Assembly: GCA_008330645.1 (NCBI GenBank)
Contig: VLTN01000027.1
Location: 1 to 64,000, forward strand
Length of the DNA stretch: 64,000 nt
From: Cafeteria roenbergensis
Lineage: Eukaryota; Sar; Bigyra; Bicosoecida; Cafeteriaceae
Direction of reading: 5' to 3'
Shown here: positions 33,386-45,300 of the stretch, piece by piece
Position numbering within the stretch: the stretch's first letter is position 1
How the letters are laid out: each line of letters starts with the position of its first letter
Position numbers and translations under genes: made by a program
Notes under the pieces: generated by a model
Seen by the model: the letters and a program-made list of their open reading frames with translations, nothing else
Databases searched by the model: none
What the model was told of the DNA's origin: nothing

Positions 33386-36300
33386 TCACATCGCCCGCCG
33401 CCGCGTGGCGATGACCTCGCTCGCAGAGCTAAACGCTCCCCAGCCGGCTTCCGTTCGCGCCCTGACACGGAACACGTATTCTGTCGCCGGACGCAGGCTG
33501 GTGACCATGTATGACTGCTCCTCACACTCCATCGTCACGCTCGTCCAGTCGAAGTTGCGGGACGTCGGGCCAGACAGGCGGCGCATCTCCGCCCGCACGA
33601 ACCCGTCGTAGTCTTCATCGAGCGCTGCTCCAAGGTCCGCCTCTGCCACGGGCACGTCGCGGCCGGAGGCGGCCTCGGCGACTTGGAGCTCAAAGAGGTC
33701 AACGACATATCCGTTGGCGCGCGTCGGCCGCCAGCCCACGGTCACAATGCTGTCCGACCGCGCCTCCAGCACTGGGGGGGTCGGCGGCATGGGGGGCGCA
33801 CCCAGCGTCGTGACGGGCAGGGAGGGCGGCGACCACGGTCCGAAGCCCATTGCCGTGACAACCCTGACCCGGAACTGATGGGCAGTGCGCGGGAGGAGCT
33901 GCCGGCACAGGAAGAACGCACTCCTGTCGACAGCGAGGCCCCGCTCGCGCGCCTGCACGGCGTCCGGGTCAGCGGCGATGCACCAACGGTCCCACGCGTC
34001 CGATTGGCCTGGAGTGCCCGGGTTGGCTTCGGATCCGTCCGCTGCAGCGCGGTCCGCCTGGGCGCCACCGCCTGGGCCCCTGCCAGCGAGGCCGCTTCCC
34101 TCCAGCCGCGGCGTGAGGCCGGTCCGGAACCCGCTCACCGTGCCGTCCGCGCCGTCGGCGCCGCCTCGCGAAGCAGCCGCCCCAGCTGCTGCAAAGGCCG
34201 CGCCGCCCCGCATGGAGTGCAGCACCGACCGCAGCATCTGAGGGGCTCCCAGGCGCGACAGCGGCGGCGGCCCCCCTCCCTTCTCCGGCCCCGTCGGCAG
34301 CATGTTGGGCGGACGCTCCAGGCCAGCCAGCGCCTTCTCGGCGTCCAGCCGCGCGGATGCCTCCCAGCCGTCCGCCCCGCGCCAGCCGGCCCGCACAACC
34401 TCGGTGGAGTCCTGCACCCAGCCGATGGAAGCAGCCCAGGCCGGTGTGACGGCCTCTGCCGCAGCATCCAAGGCCTCCTCTTGGGCGGCTCTGCCACCGG
34501 TGGCGGCCGTGAGCACTGCCCTGGTGTCCAGCCGAGCGGCGCGGCCAGAGGGGCCGGCGGAGGTTGCTGACACGCCTGTCGTGCTGGCGAAAGCAGTCGA
34601 GTCCCGGCCAGCGGCGTCTGGGGCAAGTGGGCGCAGCGAGGCGGGGGGCTCCAGGGAACCCGCTGCAGAGCTGTCGAGCTTCAAATCGCGGCTTGTGGCT
34701 CCCCCAACGGCCTCTGACGCAAACCACGGCAGAGTCGGGTGACCTCGTGTATCGGCGTTCTTCCCCGCGGCGACTGGACCGAACACTCCCTCGCTGGGCC
34801 CCGACAGTGCGATCGGCGGGGCCGGGAGTTTGAGCGACGCGTCGTCCCTCTCGTCATCAGAGGGGTTTTCGCGGTCGGCCAGGCCGTACACCCTCCGCCG
34901 GCAGATCTCAATCGCAACGAGGCGGGCCCCTCTGCTGCGTGGGAGGGGCACCCTCACGGACAGCGCGTACGACGACGCCCCAAACACGCGCGGCGCTGGC
35001 GCGGCCGCAGGCAGAGCAGACGGCATGCGAATCGCGTTCCCAGCTGGGCTGGCAGGGCCCCAGCCGATGCGCGACTTTGGAACGACGCGGAACTCGTAGC
35101 GGCACCCCGCCCGCAGTCCCCGCACGGATGCCGCGCACAGAGCCCCGGTGAGACCCGTCGTCTCTCGGAGCAGAGCCCCCTTGACCCCACGCGCGTACCC
35201 GAGCCTCTGCCGGTCGACGAACCGCTGCTGCGCCGCCACAGCCAGCGGCGGGACTCGGCGCGACGGGACAGTGACGTCTCTGTCGTCCAAGTCACCGTAC
35301 ACGGCCTCGTCGGCCTCGGCGCGGGTCCCTCCGCCTGCCAGCGCCTCAGGCGCGCCGTCGCTCGGCCCTTCTCCGGCGGCGCCGCGCGGGCCTCCACCAG
35401 CGCTGAGCGGAGCGGCGCCGCCGTCGGCCGCAACACCGCTGGGAGCCGGTTTGCTCGCCCCGACAGCGGTGCCCCCCTCCTGCGCCCCCATGCCCGTGCC
35501 ACGCAAAACCGCCGACCTGTCCTGGTCTGCAGCAAGCAGCGCGCCGTCCAGCGGCACCAGCGCGGCGCCAGGCACATCTACCCACCTGCCGCGGCAGTAG
35601 TAGCGGCGTGGCCGGCTGCCAAAGTACTCCACGTCGTCCGAGTCATCGCTGCCGCCGTCGTAGGCAGGGCCGTACCCGTCGGCAGGGCCCGTCAGCACAC
35701 CAGCGGGCTCGCCCGGCAAAGGCTGCCGACCCGCCGCGGATGGGCCGGCCACGCTGCCCACCGGCCGCTGCTCGCCCTCCCGCGACGCCGCATCGACCGC
35801 CTCCAACCCCGCGGCGGTGGTGGTGAAGCGGCCGCGAGTCGCCCTCGCTCCTTCAGACCCCTCCTGCTCCGACCGGCAGCCGACTTGCTCCGCGCCGCGG
35901 CCGGCGCCGCCGCCCCTGGCTGCCCACCCTGTGCTTCCCGCGGGCGCCCCTGGCAGCGATGCCGCGAACCCGCCGGCCGCCTCGGCCCTCCCGTCTCTCT
36001 CTCTCCGCCGTAGCGCCGCGGCGTCGTCCATCGCGCTGCTTGCTCCCGGCGCAAGCCCCAGAAACGGCGCCGCCCCCCCCCTGGTGCCCGACGCCGCCGC
36101 CCCAGAGGCGGCCTTGGCGTCAGCAGCCGTGCGCATATCCCGCTCCTTTCTGTGAGCTCTCGCAGCCGCTCGCTGGAGGAATCGGAACCGCGACGAAACC
36201 CCCAGCTTGGCACGCTCTGCCGCCCGGAGCCTTGCCCGCGGGCCCCTGCCCCGCACGAGCGCAGCGGCCATGGTCGCCCCTCCGCGTCTCTCGAACAGGT

Positions 36301-39300
36301 CCTCCTCGGAGTCGCTCTCGGAGTCGCTGGCGTGCGGGTCAGCCGCGTTGGCACCCGCCGTCCCCTCCGCCAGATACCTCCACTCTGCCAGAGCCCGGCC
36401 GGCAGCGCGGCCAGCGCCAGACTGACCAGCGCTTGCAGCGGCAGCAGCGGCCGAGGCATCGGCGCTGGGCCGCGAAGCGGTGCCTGTTGCTGCCTCAGCC
36501 TCTGCTGCTGCGGCAGCTCTGGTGCCCAGGGGGCCCTCGGCGGAAGCCCCGGATCCGCTCACATTCACCTCCTGAAGCCTCGACCCGGGGCGGGCCGATG
36601 CCTGCTTGGACGGTGGACGCGAACCGCCTTCGGCCCCCTCGGCGTCCCTGCGCGAGACCGGACCGAATTCCGGCCCCATCGTTTGCATCAGAACAGCCTC
36701 CGCCTCCCGCTCAACATCGGCTCTGCCGGCGGCGCCAGGCTTGTCGAGCCTCCACCAGCGCCTCGCTGGGCCCCGCCCTCTGACGCGCCTGCACTGGAGC
36801 CGGAACGCAACGATGGCAGAGCCGTTTCCCGAAGGCACGACCCAGCGCAGGTCGGCCGTGCCCGGCGCTGTGGGCGCAGCTGCCGGAGGCAGCGGCGCAG
36901 AGCAGGGCTCAGGCAAAGCCCTTGCCAGGGATGATGCCTCGCTCACGGGGCTCTGGCCACACCTGTTGGTGGCTGCGACGCGGAACTGATAGCGCGCTCC
37001 CGGCGTGACCCCCGACACCCGAAGAACGACCTCTGTGCCGGTGGCAACAGCGTGGAAATCGCCAACGCTGCCACGGCCCGCCACGCCGCTGCTTGCCACG
37101 CTGAAAACGCTGCCAGCACTGCTGCCACCCCCGCCGCCACCGCCACGGCCACCGGCTGCGCTGCCGCCATCGCCGCCGATGATGATTGCCCTGGCGCCAG
37201 CGGCTCCGCCTGTGCCTCCGGCCGGCGACCCAGCGTTGCGCTGGGTCGCCTCCCAGCCCTCGCCCCCGTCATCGTCATTGCCATCGTCCTGGTCCTCGAG
37301 CCGGGTCGCCTTGTCCTTGAGGGCGACTGCCTGGGGCTCGCGATGCAGCGGGACTGACCCGCTTTTGACCGCTGCCTGATGGCGTGCTGTCTCGAGCTCA
37401 GCCGCGCCGACGCGCAGCAGCTCGGGACTTGCTTTCGCGCTGGATGACGTCACGCGCGCGGCAACGCTTCGCGGGCCGCTGTCGTGCATCGCTCTGTCAG
37501 CGGAGCTGCCTGCCCGAGCGGCCGCGGCCGCCGTTGCTGCCGCTTCGCCGGCCTCAGCCGCGGCGGGAGTGCCATCATTTCCCGAGCTCGCAGCCACTGC
37601 CGCGGCTGCTGGGGCAATGCAAGCCCCGGCGGCAGCAGCCCTCTCGACGCGACGCCTCTCCTCCTCCCGCCTGGCCCGGTCCACTGCCCCCACAGCGTCG
37701 CGCGCCGCTGTCGACGGGTCGATCATGGAGTCAACCTCCCGCCACTCGCCCCAGACCGCCCCAGCCCCGGCGGCCGCTCCGCCCGCTCTGCCAGCCTCTG
37801 AAGCTCCGCCCCCGCTCGCAGCGGCTTCGGAGGCCTTCTTGGCATCGCCCGCCGGGGTGCCGTCCACAGCACCGCTGGCTCGCGACCCGTCGCCGGCAGC
37901 TCGGCCGGGGACACTGGCAACGGCGCCACCGGCTGCCGCGCCGTCAGAGCCGCCGGCCCCGTGGTCGCTAGCAACACCGGCGGCGCTGTGTGGCCCTGCG
38001 TCGCCTCGCCTGGCCGCCGCCCTCCGCCGCCTCACGTGCCGCAGGGTGGCCAGCTTCCTTCCCCTGGCAGTGGCGGCGGCTGGGGGCCCAACCCCTCCCA
38101 GCAGAGCCTCCTGGCCGATGGGCCTGCCGCTGGCTCTGCCGCGGCCGAGCCCCTGCTCGTCCGACCCCGAGTCCGAGTCCGCGTTGTCCATGCCTCCGTA
38201 GAGGCGCCGGCACTCCAGCTGGAAGGACCTGACGTCGGCGCCGTTGCCGTGCGGGACGCGCCACCGCACGTACATCGACCGCGACGTGACAGCGCAAACG
38301 GTGGGCGCGGACGGCCGGTCGGGCGCCGTGGCCTGCACCTCGATGGGCCCCGTGGCCACGCTCTCGTCGCTGAAGCCGACCGCGTTGGCCACTCGCAGGC
38401 GGAAGGAGTGAACGGAGGCCGGAAACAGGCCCGCGACCTCCAGGACGATGGCGGGGCGGCCCTCAAGCAGCATGCCCTTGCCGTCCGCCGCCCCCACCAG
38501 CCGCGCGCGGGCCTGCCCGCACGTGAGCAGGCGGGCCGGGGCAATTGCCGCCTCCGCCGCGGACAGCGGCACCGGCCGCCATGTGCCCGCGCCGGGGGGC
38601 GCAAATACCCGGCCGCTGGCCACGGCCTCTGCGGTGATGTCGACGAAACCGCCGTCGTCCAGAAGCTCCGACGGGTGGTTGCCGGAGCGGAGCTTACGGC
38701 GGGAGAGGACGAAGCGAGTTATCCTGCGGCCGTTGCTTCGGGGCAACGAAAAGCCGACGAGAATCGAGTGACTTGTCTGAGAAACCGCCACAGGCGTCGG
38801 CGGGGTCTCGGGGCACTCTGGCGGCGCCCTGTAGAGCGGCGACGGCGGCGACCACGGCGACGTCCCTGCCGTCGTTCGCAGGCGAAACCGCAGCTGCCAG
38901 CGGGATCCGGGGCGCAGGCCGAGCACAGGCCAGGCCAGCCGCGCGGTGCGCGCGATGGAGGAGCGAAGCGCGGCACGCGCGGCGCTGGGCAGGCAGGCCT
39001 CGGGGTCTGCCGCCGGCGCTGCCACGCCGCGGGGGCCTGTCCCGAGGGACGCCTCAAGGCTCAGCGCCGCACCCAGAAGCCCAGCGCCGACCGAACCGGC
39101 CGCGGCGACTGCGCCGGCTTGCTGGCTCTGGGCGGCGCTGTCATGAAGCGGCTCAACTGCCGATCGGAGAGCAGTCACAAGCCGGTCAAACGCAAGCCAC
39201 GCGCGCCCCTCCACGGACGGCTCTGCCGCCACCTCCTCCTCCGTCCAGCTCACGCCCCCTGCTGCTCCGAGGGTAGCAGAGCCGACAAGGGCAGCGGCCC

Positions 39301-42300
39301 CCTGGGGCGGCAACACGTGCCAGAGGCGGCGGGGGTCGGCCGCAGCCGCGTCGTCGTTCTTGTGAAGCCTGGCGCTGGCGGCGGCAGAGCCGCCGAGCGC
39401 CTGCGCAGCCGGGCCAAGCATCGCTGCGGGAACGAGGCGCAAGAACAGCCGGGCAGCGAGCAGTGCGTCCGCCGGCAGCACCAGGCCGGTCCACGGCGAC
39501 AGGATCGTGGGCGGGCCGGCCAGCCCGAGGAGGTCTGCCCCGCCCACAGCCGCGGCGAGAGATGCTGCTGCCGCCGAGGACGAGGAGGAGTCGGCGGCTG
39601 ACGACTGGGCGGTGCTGTCCTCGAAGCCGCCGCTGGCTACGCCGCCCCCGCCCCAGCCGCCCCAGCCGCCGTCGCCATCGCCGTCGCCGTCGGTCCCTGC
39701 CGCGTCGCCCTCCACCAGCTCGCTGCTGGTGGCAGTCACGCGGCTCCACCCGCCTGGCAGAGCCGATGTGCTGCTGATAGGCGGCGGGATCGGACCAGGA
39801 GAGGGCGGAGCTGCCACGCGACGCACGGCCTCCAGAGCCGCCGACATCGCCGGCCCATCACAGCCTAGTCGCGGCGATGTCACCACGCCATCACCGACGG
39901 TCGCGAAGGCCGTCCGGGCTCGCGCGTCGGATGCATCGCCCGGCACAGCCGGGGTCCCTTCCGTAGGCGGTCCCGCCATCAGCCCCGACGACGCGCCTGC
40001 AGCCAGGCGGGGCGCTGCGGCGAGCAGTGCGTGCGAAGTGACCCACCACGCGGCTGGGCGGCGGGGCGGCTCCCTGCCCGTGCCACGACGCCGCCAGTCC
40101 AGCCACCGGCGCTGCGCCTCCACGAGCAGCGACAAGACTGCCGAGGCGGGCACTCCCTCCCACGGAGCCGAGCCCACGGCGCAGGCCTCCCGGACCAGGG
40201 CCTCTGTCCCCCAGGCGATTTCCGCAGCGTGCCGACGAGGCCACTTCTTGGAGCCCTGTCCAGGTCCGGCAGAGCCGTTGTGGGCAGCGCCCTGCGCACC
40301 ACCAGCTTCTCGGCCGGTCTCTGGATCTGCTGGTCTCGACTTCGAAGTGGCTCTGCTCACCCTCTTCGCATCGTCCTCGTCCGTGGAGGAGTCGGAGTCC
40401 GTCATGGAAGCCTGGATGCGGGCGACGCGCCTTGCACGCTCTGCGGCAGCTGATGCGGCGGCGGCGGCGGCGGCCGCGGCTGCGGCGCCCGGAGCGTCGG
40501 ACGGGGCGATGGAGGCGCTGCCGGAGCTGGAGCGGCGCAGGGGGCCTCCGGGACGACCCACGCCTGCAGCGGCGGTGGGGGGGGGCTCTGCCGCGCCGGA
40601 GGCTCCCGCCTCGGGCGCCAGGGCTTGCCAGGCGTCGTCGTCGGAGTCCGAGGCGTCCTGGAACAGCTCTGCAGACTCGGCACCGAGCTTTGCCGGGTCG
40701 CCGAAGGGGCCTGTGTTTCTCGGCCACGGCGCCCTCACTCTTCGCCTCTGCAGCTCCAGGGCCACCAGAGGGGCGCCGTGCAGCCGCGGCAGAGCCACCA
40801 CAGCCACCCCTGAGAAGGGCGACAGCGGCACGAGCAGCGGAGGGCAGAGCGGAGACACCGGCGCAACGCTTCGCGTGCGCATCCAGGGGCTGACCGCGCT
40901 GCTCGCCCACGGCGTCCACTTGGCCCCGTCAAAAATGCGGTACCGAGCCACGTACCTGGTGCCGGGCAGCAACCCCTCCAGCCGGGCCCGGGCCTGCATG
41001 CCGCCGCCAAGCACTACTGCCCCATCCGACTGCCACAGAGCCGCCGTTGCAGGGTCGTTCGGGTCGTCCTGGTTTGGCAGAGCCGGTGGTGCTGACGTCC
41101 AGTCATGGGTCCCGGCCGAGCCGCCCGCCCCGCTGCCTGGGCCAGCGCCGTCGCTGATGCGGAGGCGTCGCCGAATCGCGCGCCGCGGTTGAAGCATGGA
41201 GCCGTCAGCAGTTTCGCCAGCGACACGGGACGCAGGCACGCGTCGTGACGGTCGCGCGTTGTCCTCGGCCGACTCGCCCCCGGAATCCGCACCAAACTCC
41301 GCATCAAACTCCGCTTCCGCAGACTTTGTTTCCGACGCTCGCGGCCCTTCCCGCTTGCCGAGCACCCGGCGAAACGCGCCACCGCTACGGGTCGATGGGC
41401 CAGGCGACGGGCTCTTTGCGCCGTCGCTGGGGCGGCCCCCACCTTGCAGCGCCAGCTCTGCTTGCACCGCCGCTGCCTCCATTTGCATCGCATTGGCTGA
41501 GAGACGCCTCGCCTCCCTGCGAGTTGGGGCGCGGCCCGCCTCCCACGGAGACTGCGCCATGCGTTCCAGGCGCTCTGCCGCAGTCTCCGCCTCCGCTCGC
41601 AGCTCCGCATCCTCGGGTCTGACCCCGTCAAAGACGTCGGCCAGGCGGACTTGGTACTGCACCTCGTAGCGAAACTCAGACTCGGCTCCGCCGGCAGAGC
41701 TGCCAGCACCAGCACCAGCACCAGCTCCAGCTCCAGCTCCAGAAGCAGCCGCCGAGCCAGCACCAGCGCCACGGCCTGGACCGCTGGCGGCGCGGGCCTT
41801 GGTGTCCGTCAGCGCACCCGCTGGCCGTGATTGGCGCATGAGCGGCGCCGCCGAAGACGCGGCGCCTGAGCTCGGCAGAGCCGCTGACGACAGCGGCGAC
41901 ATCAGCGCTCTGCCGCGCAGCTCTGCTGGCCCAACTTCGTCTCCCGCAAGAGATGTTGGGGTGCTGGGCCGCGTGCAGGCTGCCGCCCCCATCGCAAGCT
42001 CCGCGGCCACCTTGGCTTTGAGCATGTAGGGGGCGGTCCAGGCGATCTCCAGCGCGCACGGCTCTGCCAGAACGAGGCGAGGGGGGTCGGGAAGGCGCAC
42101 GAAGGCAGACCGGCGGCTGGGCGCCGACCAGCCGTGGTCGTTGCGGGCGCAGACGCGAGCCCGAAAGCCCCACCCGGGGTTGAGCCCTGCCACGCTGAAG
42201 CGGACCACGCCGTGCGACGACAGGCCGGTGATTGCAAACGGAGAGCCGGTCACCGGGTCAATCACGGGATTGCTGACGTCGTACCTTGTGGCGGCCGGGT

Positions 42301-45300
42301 CCGGCCGGGGCGCAGGCACTGAGTCCGACACCAGCTCCCAGAACGGATATCCGGACCGATGGCTCCGGGGCCCTCTTGGGAGCACGGGGAGCTCCGCGGC
42401 GCTGTTGGCCGCTCCCGTGCCTCCCCCAGAAGCCGCGTCGCTGGCTCCTCCAAAGCGCATGCTTGAGCCAAACGGCCCGTCTTCCCGTGACGGAAGCGGC
42501 GCCAGGGTCTCGCCGGCGCCAGCTGGCAGCATCCGGGGCAAGGTCCCTGCTGGGCGATGCGGCTCTGCCGGTGGCTCCTCTGGGCCTGCGCCAGGCTCTG
42601 CCTGCGGCTGCGGCTGCACAGCGGCAGCGGATGCCAAGGCCTCGCGCTCCCGAGCCCGGTCGGCGCGTGAGCGGGTTGCCTTCGCAGAGACCTCCTCAGC
42701 CTCCGTCAGGCGCGGCCCGTCCCCAGGGAGACGACGCCCGAGTGCGGTCAGCCTCGTGTCGCGGGCCTCATCTCTGAGTCTCTGCACCGCGCCGACGTCC
42801 AGCCCGGCCGCTGCAGCCATCCGCGCGTATCTAGCGTCGCCCTCCGCCTGAAACTCTGGAACGGACCCTTCGTGGTGCCTCGCACCGGCTCTCCCGGCGC
42901 GGCGCGCTCGTGTTGGCCGCGTGCTCTCAGCGGCCTCCTCGTCCTCCTCGTCCTCGCAGCCGGGCAGAGGCGGCGCTCCGGCGATGAGCGGCCGCCCCGA
43001 CGAACCAAGTGGGCGGCTGGGCTCTGCCGAAGATCCGCCCCCTGCACGCGGCTGCGACGGCTGGGAGCCGGAACGGACGTGAGGTTGGCTCTGCGAGGCC
43101 CCTGCTTGCGAAGGCTGTCTCGGAGCCGAAGCCGCGGAGAGGCCGACAAGCGATTCGCTGATGAAACTCGGGCCAGCGGTCAAGTCGCCATCTTCCATGC
43201 TGCCATCATCACCGGCTGCGACGGGCGGCGAACGCGAGGGGCCGGCAGCAGCTGTTGGCACGGTCAACTCGTGGGAAGGGTGGCGGCCGCTGGCCGTGAT
43301 GCCGCGACTGCGCTGCCTTGCCTGGCCAGGGGGCGGCTCCAGTCGGCTGATTGGGTGGCTCCCGACCACCGACTTCCCGTCTTCTCCGGCTCCTGCCGGA
43401 ACCAGTACCGATGCGTCGTGACCGTCTCCAAGCAACGGCTCTGCCAGTGACGGCTCTGTCAGTGACGGCTCTGTCAGTGACGGCTCTGCCAGTGACGGCA
43501 TGTGGGCGGCTCGGACCGGACGACGGGCCGCACCGGTTCGGCCCTGGCTCGGCTGCCTGCGCCCGGGCTCCCCGCCGCTGGCAGTGCCCTGGCCCGCGCG
43601 CCGCCGCTCGAGCCTGATGCGACGTCTGGCTTCCCGCCTGTGCTGGCGCGCTTCTGCGGCGGCTCTTAGTGCGGTTTCGCGCCTTTCGCGCCTCGCGTCT
43701 GCCTCCGCCTCCCGCCAGACAGCCACGCACGCCTGCCGAAGAGCGTCCCTCTCAACGACGCGCTCAGCGTCGCGAAGCGCCTTGGTGCGCAGCGTGGCTC
43801 TACCGAACGCAGTGGTGGCGTCGACCGCGGCCGCGCCGGACCGGTCGGTTGCGGATGCGGCAGCGGCGCTGTCCGTTCGGATGCGAACGGTTTCGCGCGG
43901 CTTGGACACGTGACCGGCCTTGCCTGGGCCCGTGGTCGGCGCCCCCGCCGCCCTGAGGGCGGCTGTCACGCGCTCCTCCAGCTGGCGCTGCGCCTCGGCC
44001 TCTGGTCCGGCCTGTGCTTGGTCTATCGCCAGCCGAGCAGCCTTGAGGGCGGGGTATGCGGCCTCAAGTTTCGCCGAAAGCCCCTTCCTCCACTCCAGCA
44101 GCCGCTCCGCGTCGACGTCCGCCTTGGCCTCCTGCTTCGCCTCCGCTGCCACACGCTTGGCGTGCCGCGTCTGCGCCCAGGGCTCCCACTTGAAGGGGTC
44201 GAACCCGTCCTCGTAAAGACCCTCCTCGTCCGCCAGCGCCGTGGCGTGCGCCGCACGAATCAGCCGATCGTCGACAGCCCCCACCGCCCCCATCGGCAGG
44301 TCCTCCCAGAGCGGGGCTCTGGCGAGCGCCTTGCCAGTCGGCCCAACGGGCCCTGCAACGCTGCTCTCGGCAACTGAGCCCTCGCCGTCAACGGCCCCGA
44401 CCGACCCACCACCGGGCCGCAGACCAGCCCCGATGCCGTCCAGCGTCACCACAGCGGCAGAGGCTCCATCGGCAGGGCCGTCGTCGGCAGAGCCATTTGC
44501 GGCGGAGCCCCGGTCCGGATCGGCCCGCGCTTGGGCTGCCGGCAGGCGCCCACCCGCCCTGGCCGCGGCCGCAACGTCCGCCCGGGTACGAGGCGCCCTC
44601 CAACCCATCGCTGCCCGGTCGACCTCAGCCGCAGCAGCGTTGGACGCCGCGTTAACGGCAGAGCCGCCAGCGGCGCCAGTCGCCCAGGACAGCTCCGCGC
44701 TGTTTCCAGCCACAGACGGCGCTTGTGCTGTTTGCACCAGCGCCAGCACGCCGCTGCCGCCGCTGCCGCCACTGCCGCCGCCGCCACCACCACCACCACC
44801 GCCACCGCCACCGCTGCCGCTGCCGCAGCCGGCTGCCTGGCGACGAGCCGCGGCCTCCACACGGTCTCGCAGCGCATCGGGCATGGCCGAACGCCGCAGC
44901 ACTTCCTCGGGCTCAGTCATCTGACTGTCAGCTGATCTGGGGGAGCCGTACGCCTCGGCGCCACCGCCACCAGCACCGGCGGCGTCGCCTTCCAAGTCAG
45001 CGGTCCCGGCTTGCCCACGGGAGGACCAGCGCCCTCCCACGCGCGGCGAGGGCGCCGCGGAATTGGCCGGGGCCACTGGCGACGCGGCCTCGTCGCTGTC
45101 GCTGGCATCCCGCCCGCCAGCCCCGCCAGCACCCGCGCCGGCCACGACTCCCGCAGCCCTCGGGCCAGCCTCGCGACGACCGTCGGCGTCGCCGTCGGCG
45201 TCGCAGGGGCTGTCGCTGTCACCGTCGCCGTCCCCGTCGCCACCGTACTGGTCTCCAAGGGCGCCGGTGGCGTCTGGCGTGCGGTCGCTGCTACTGGTTG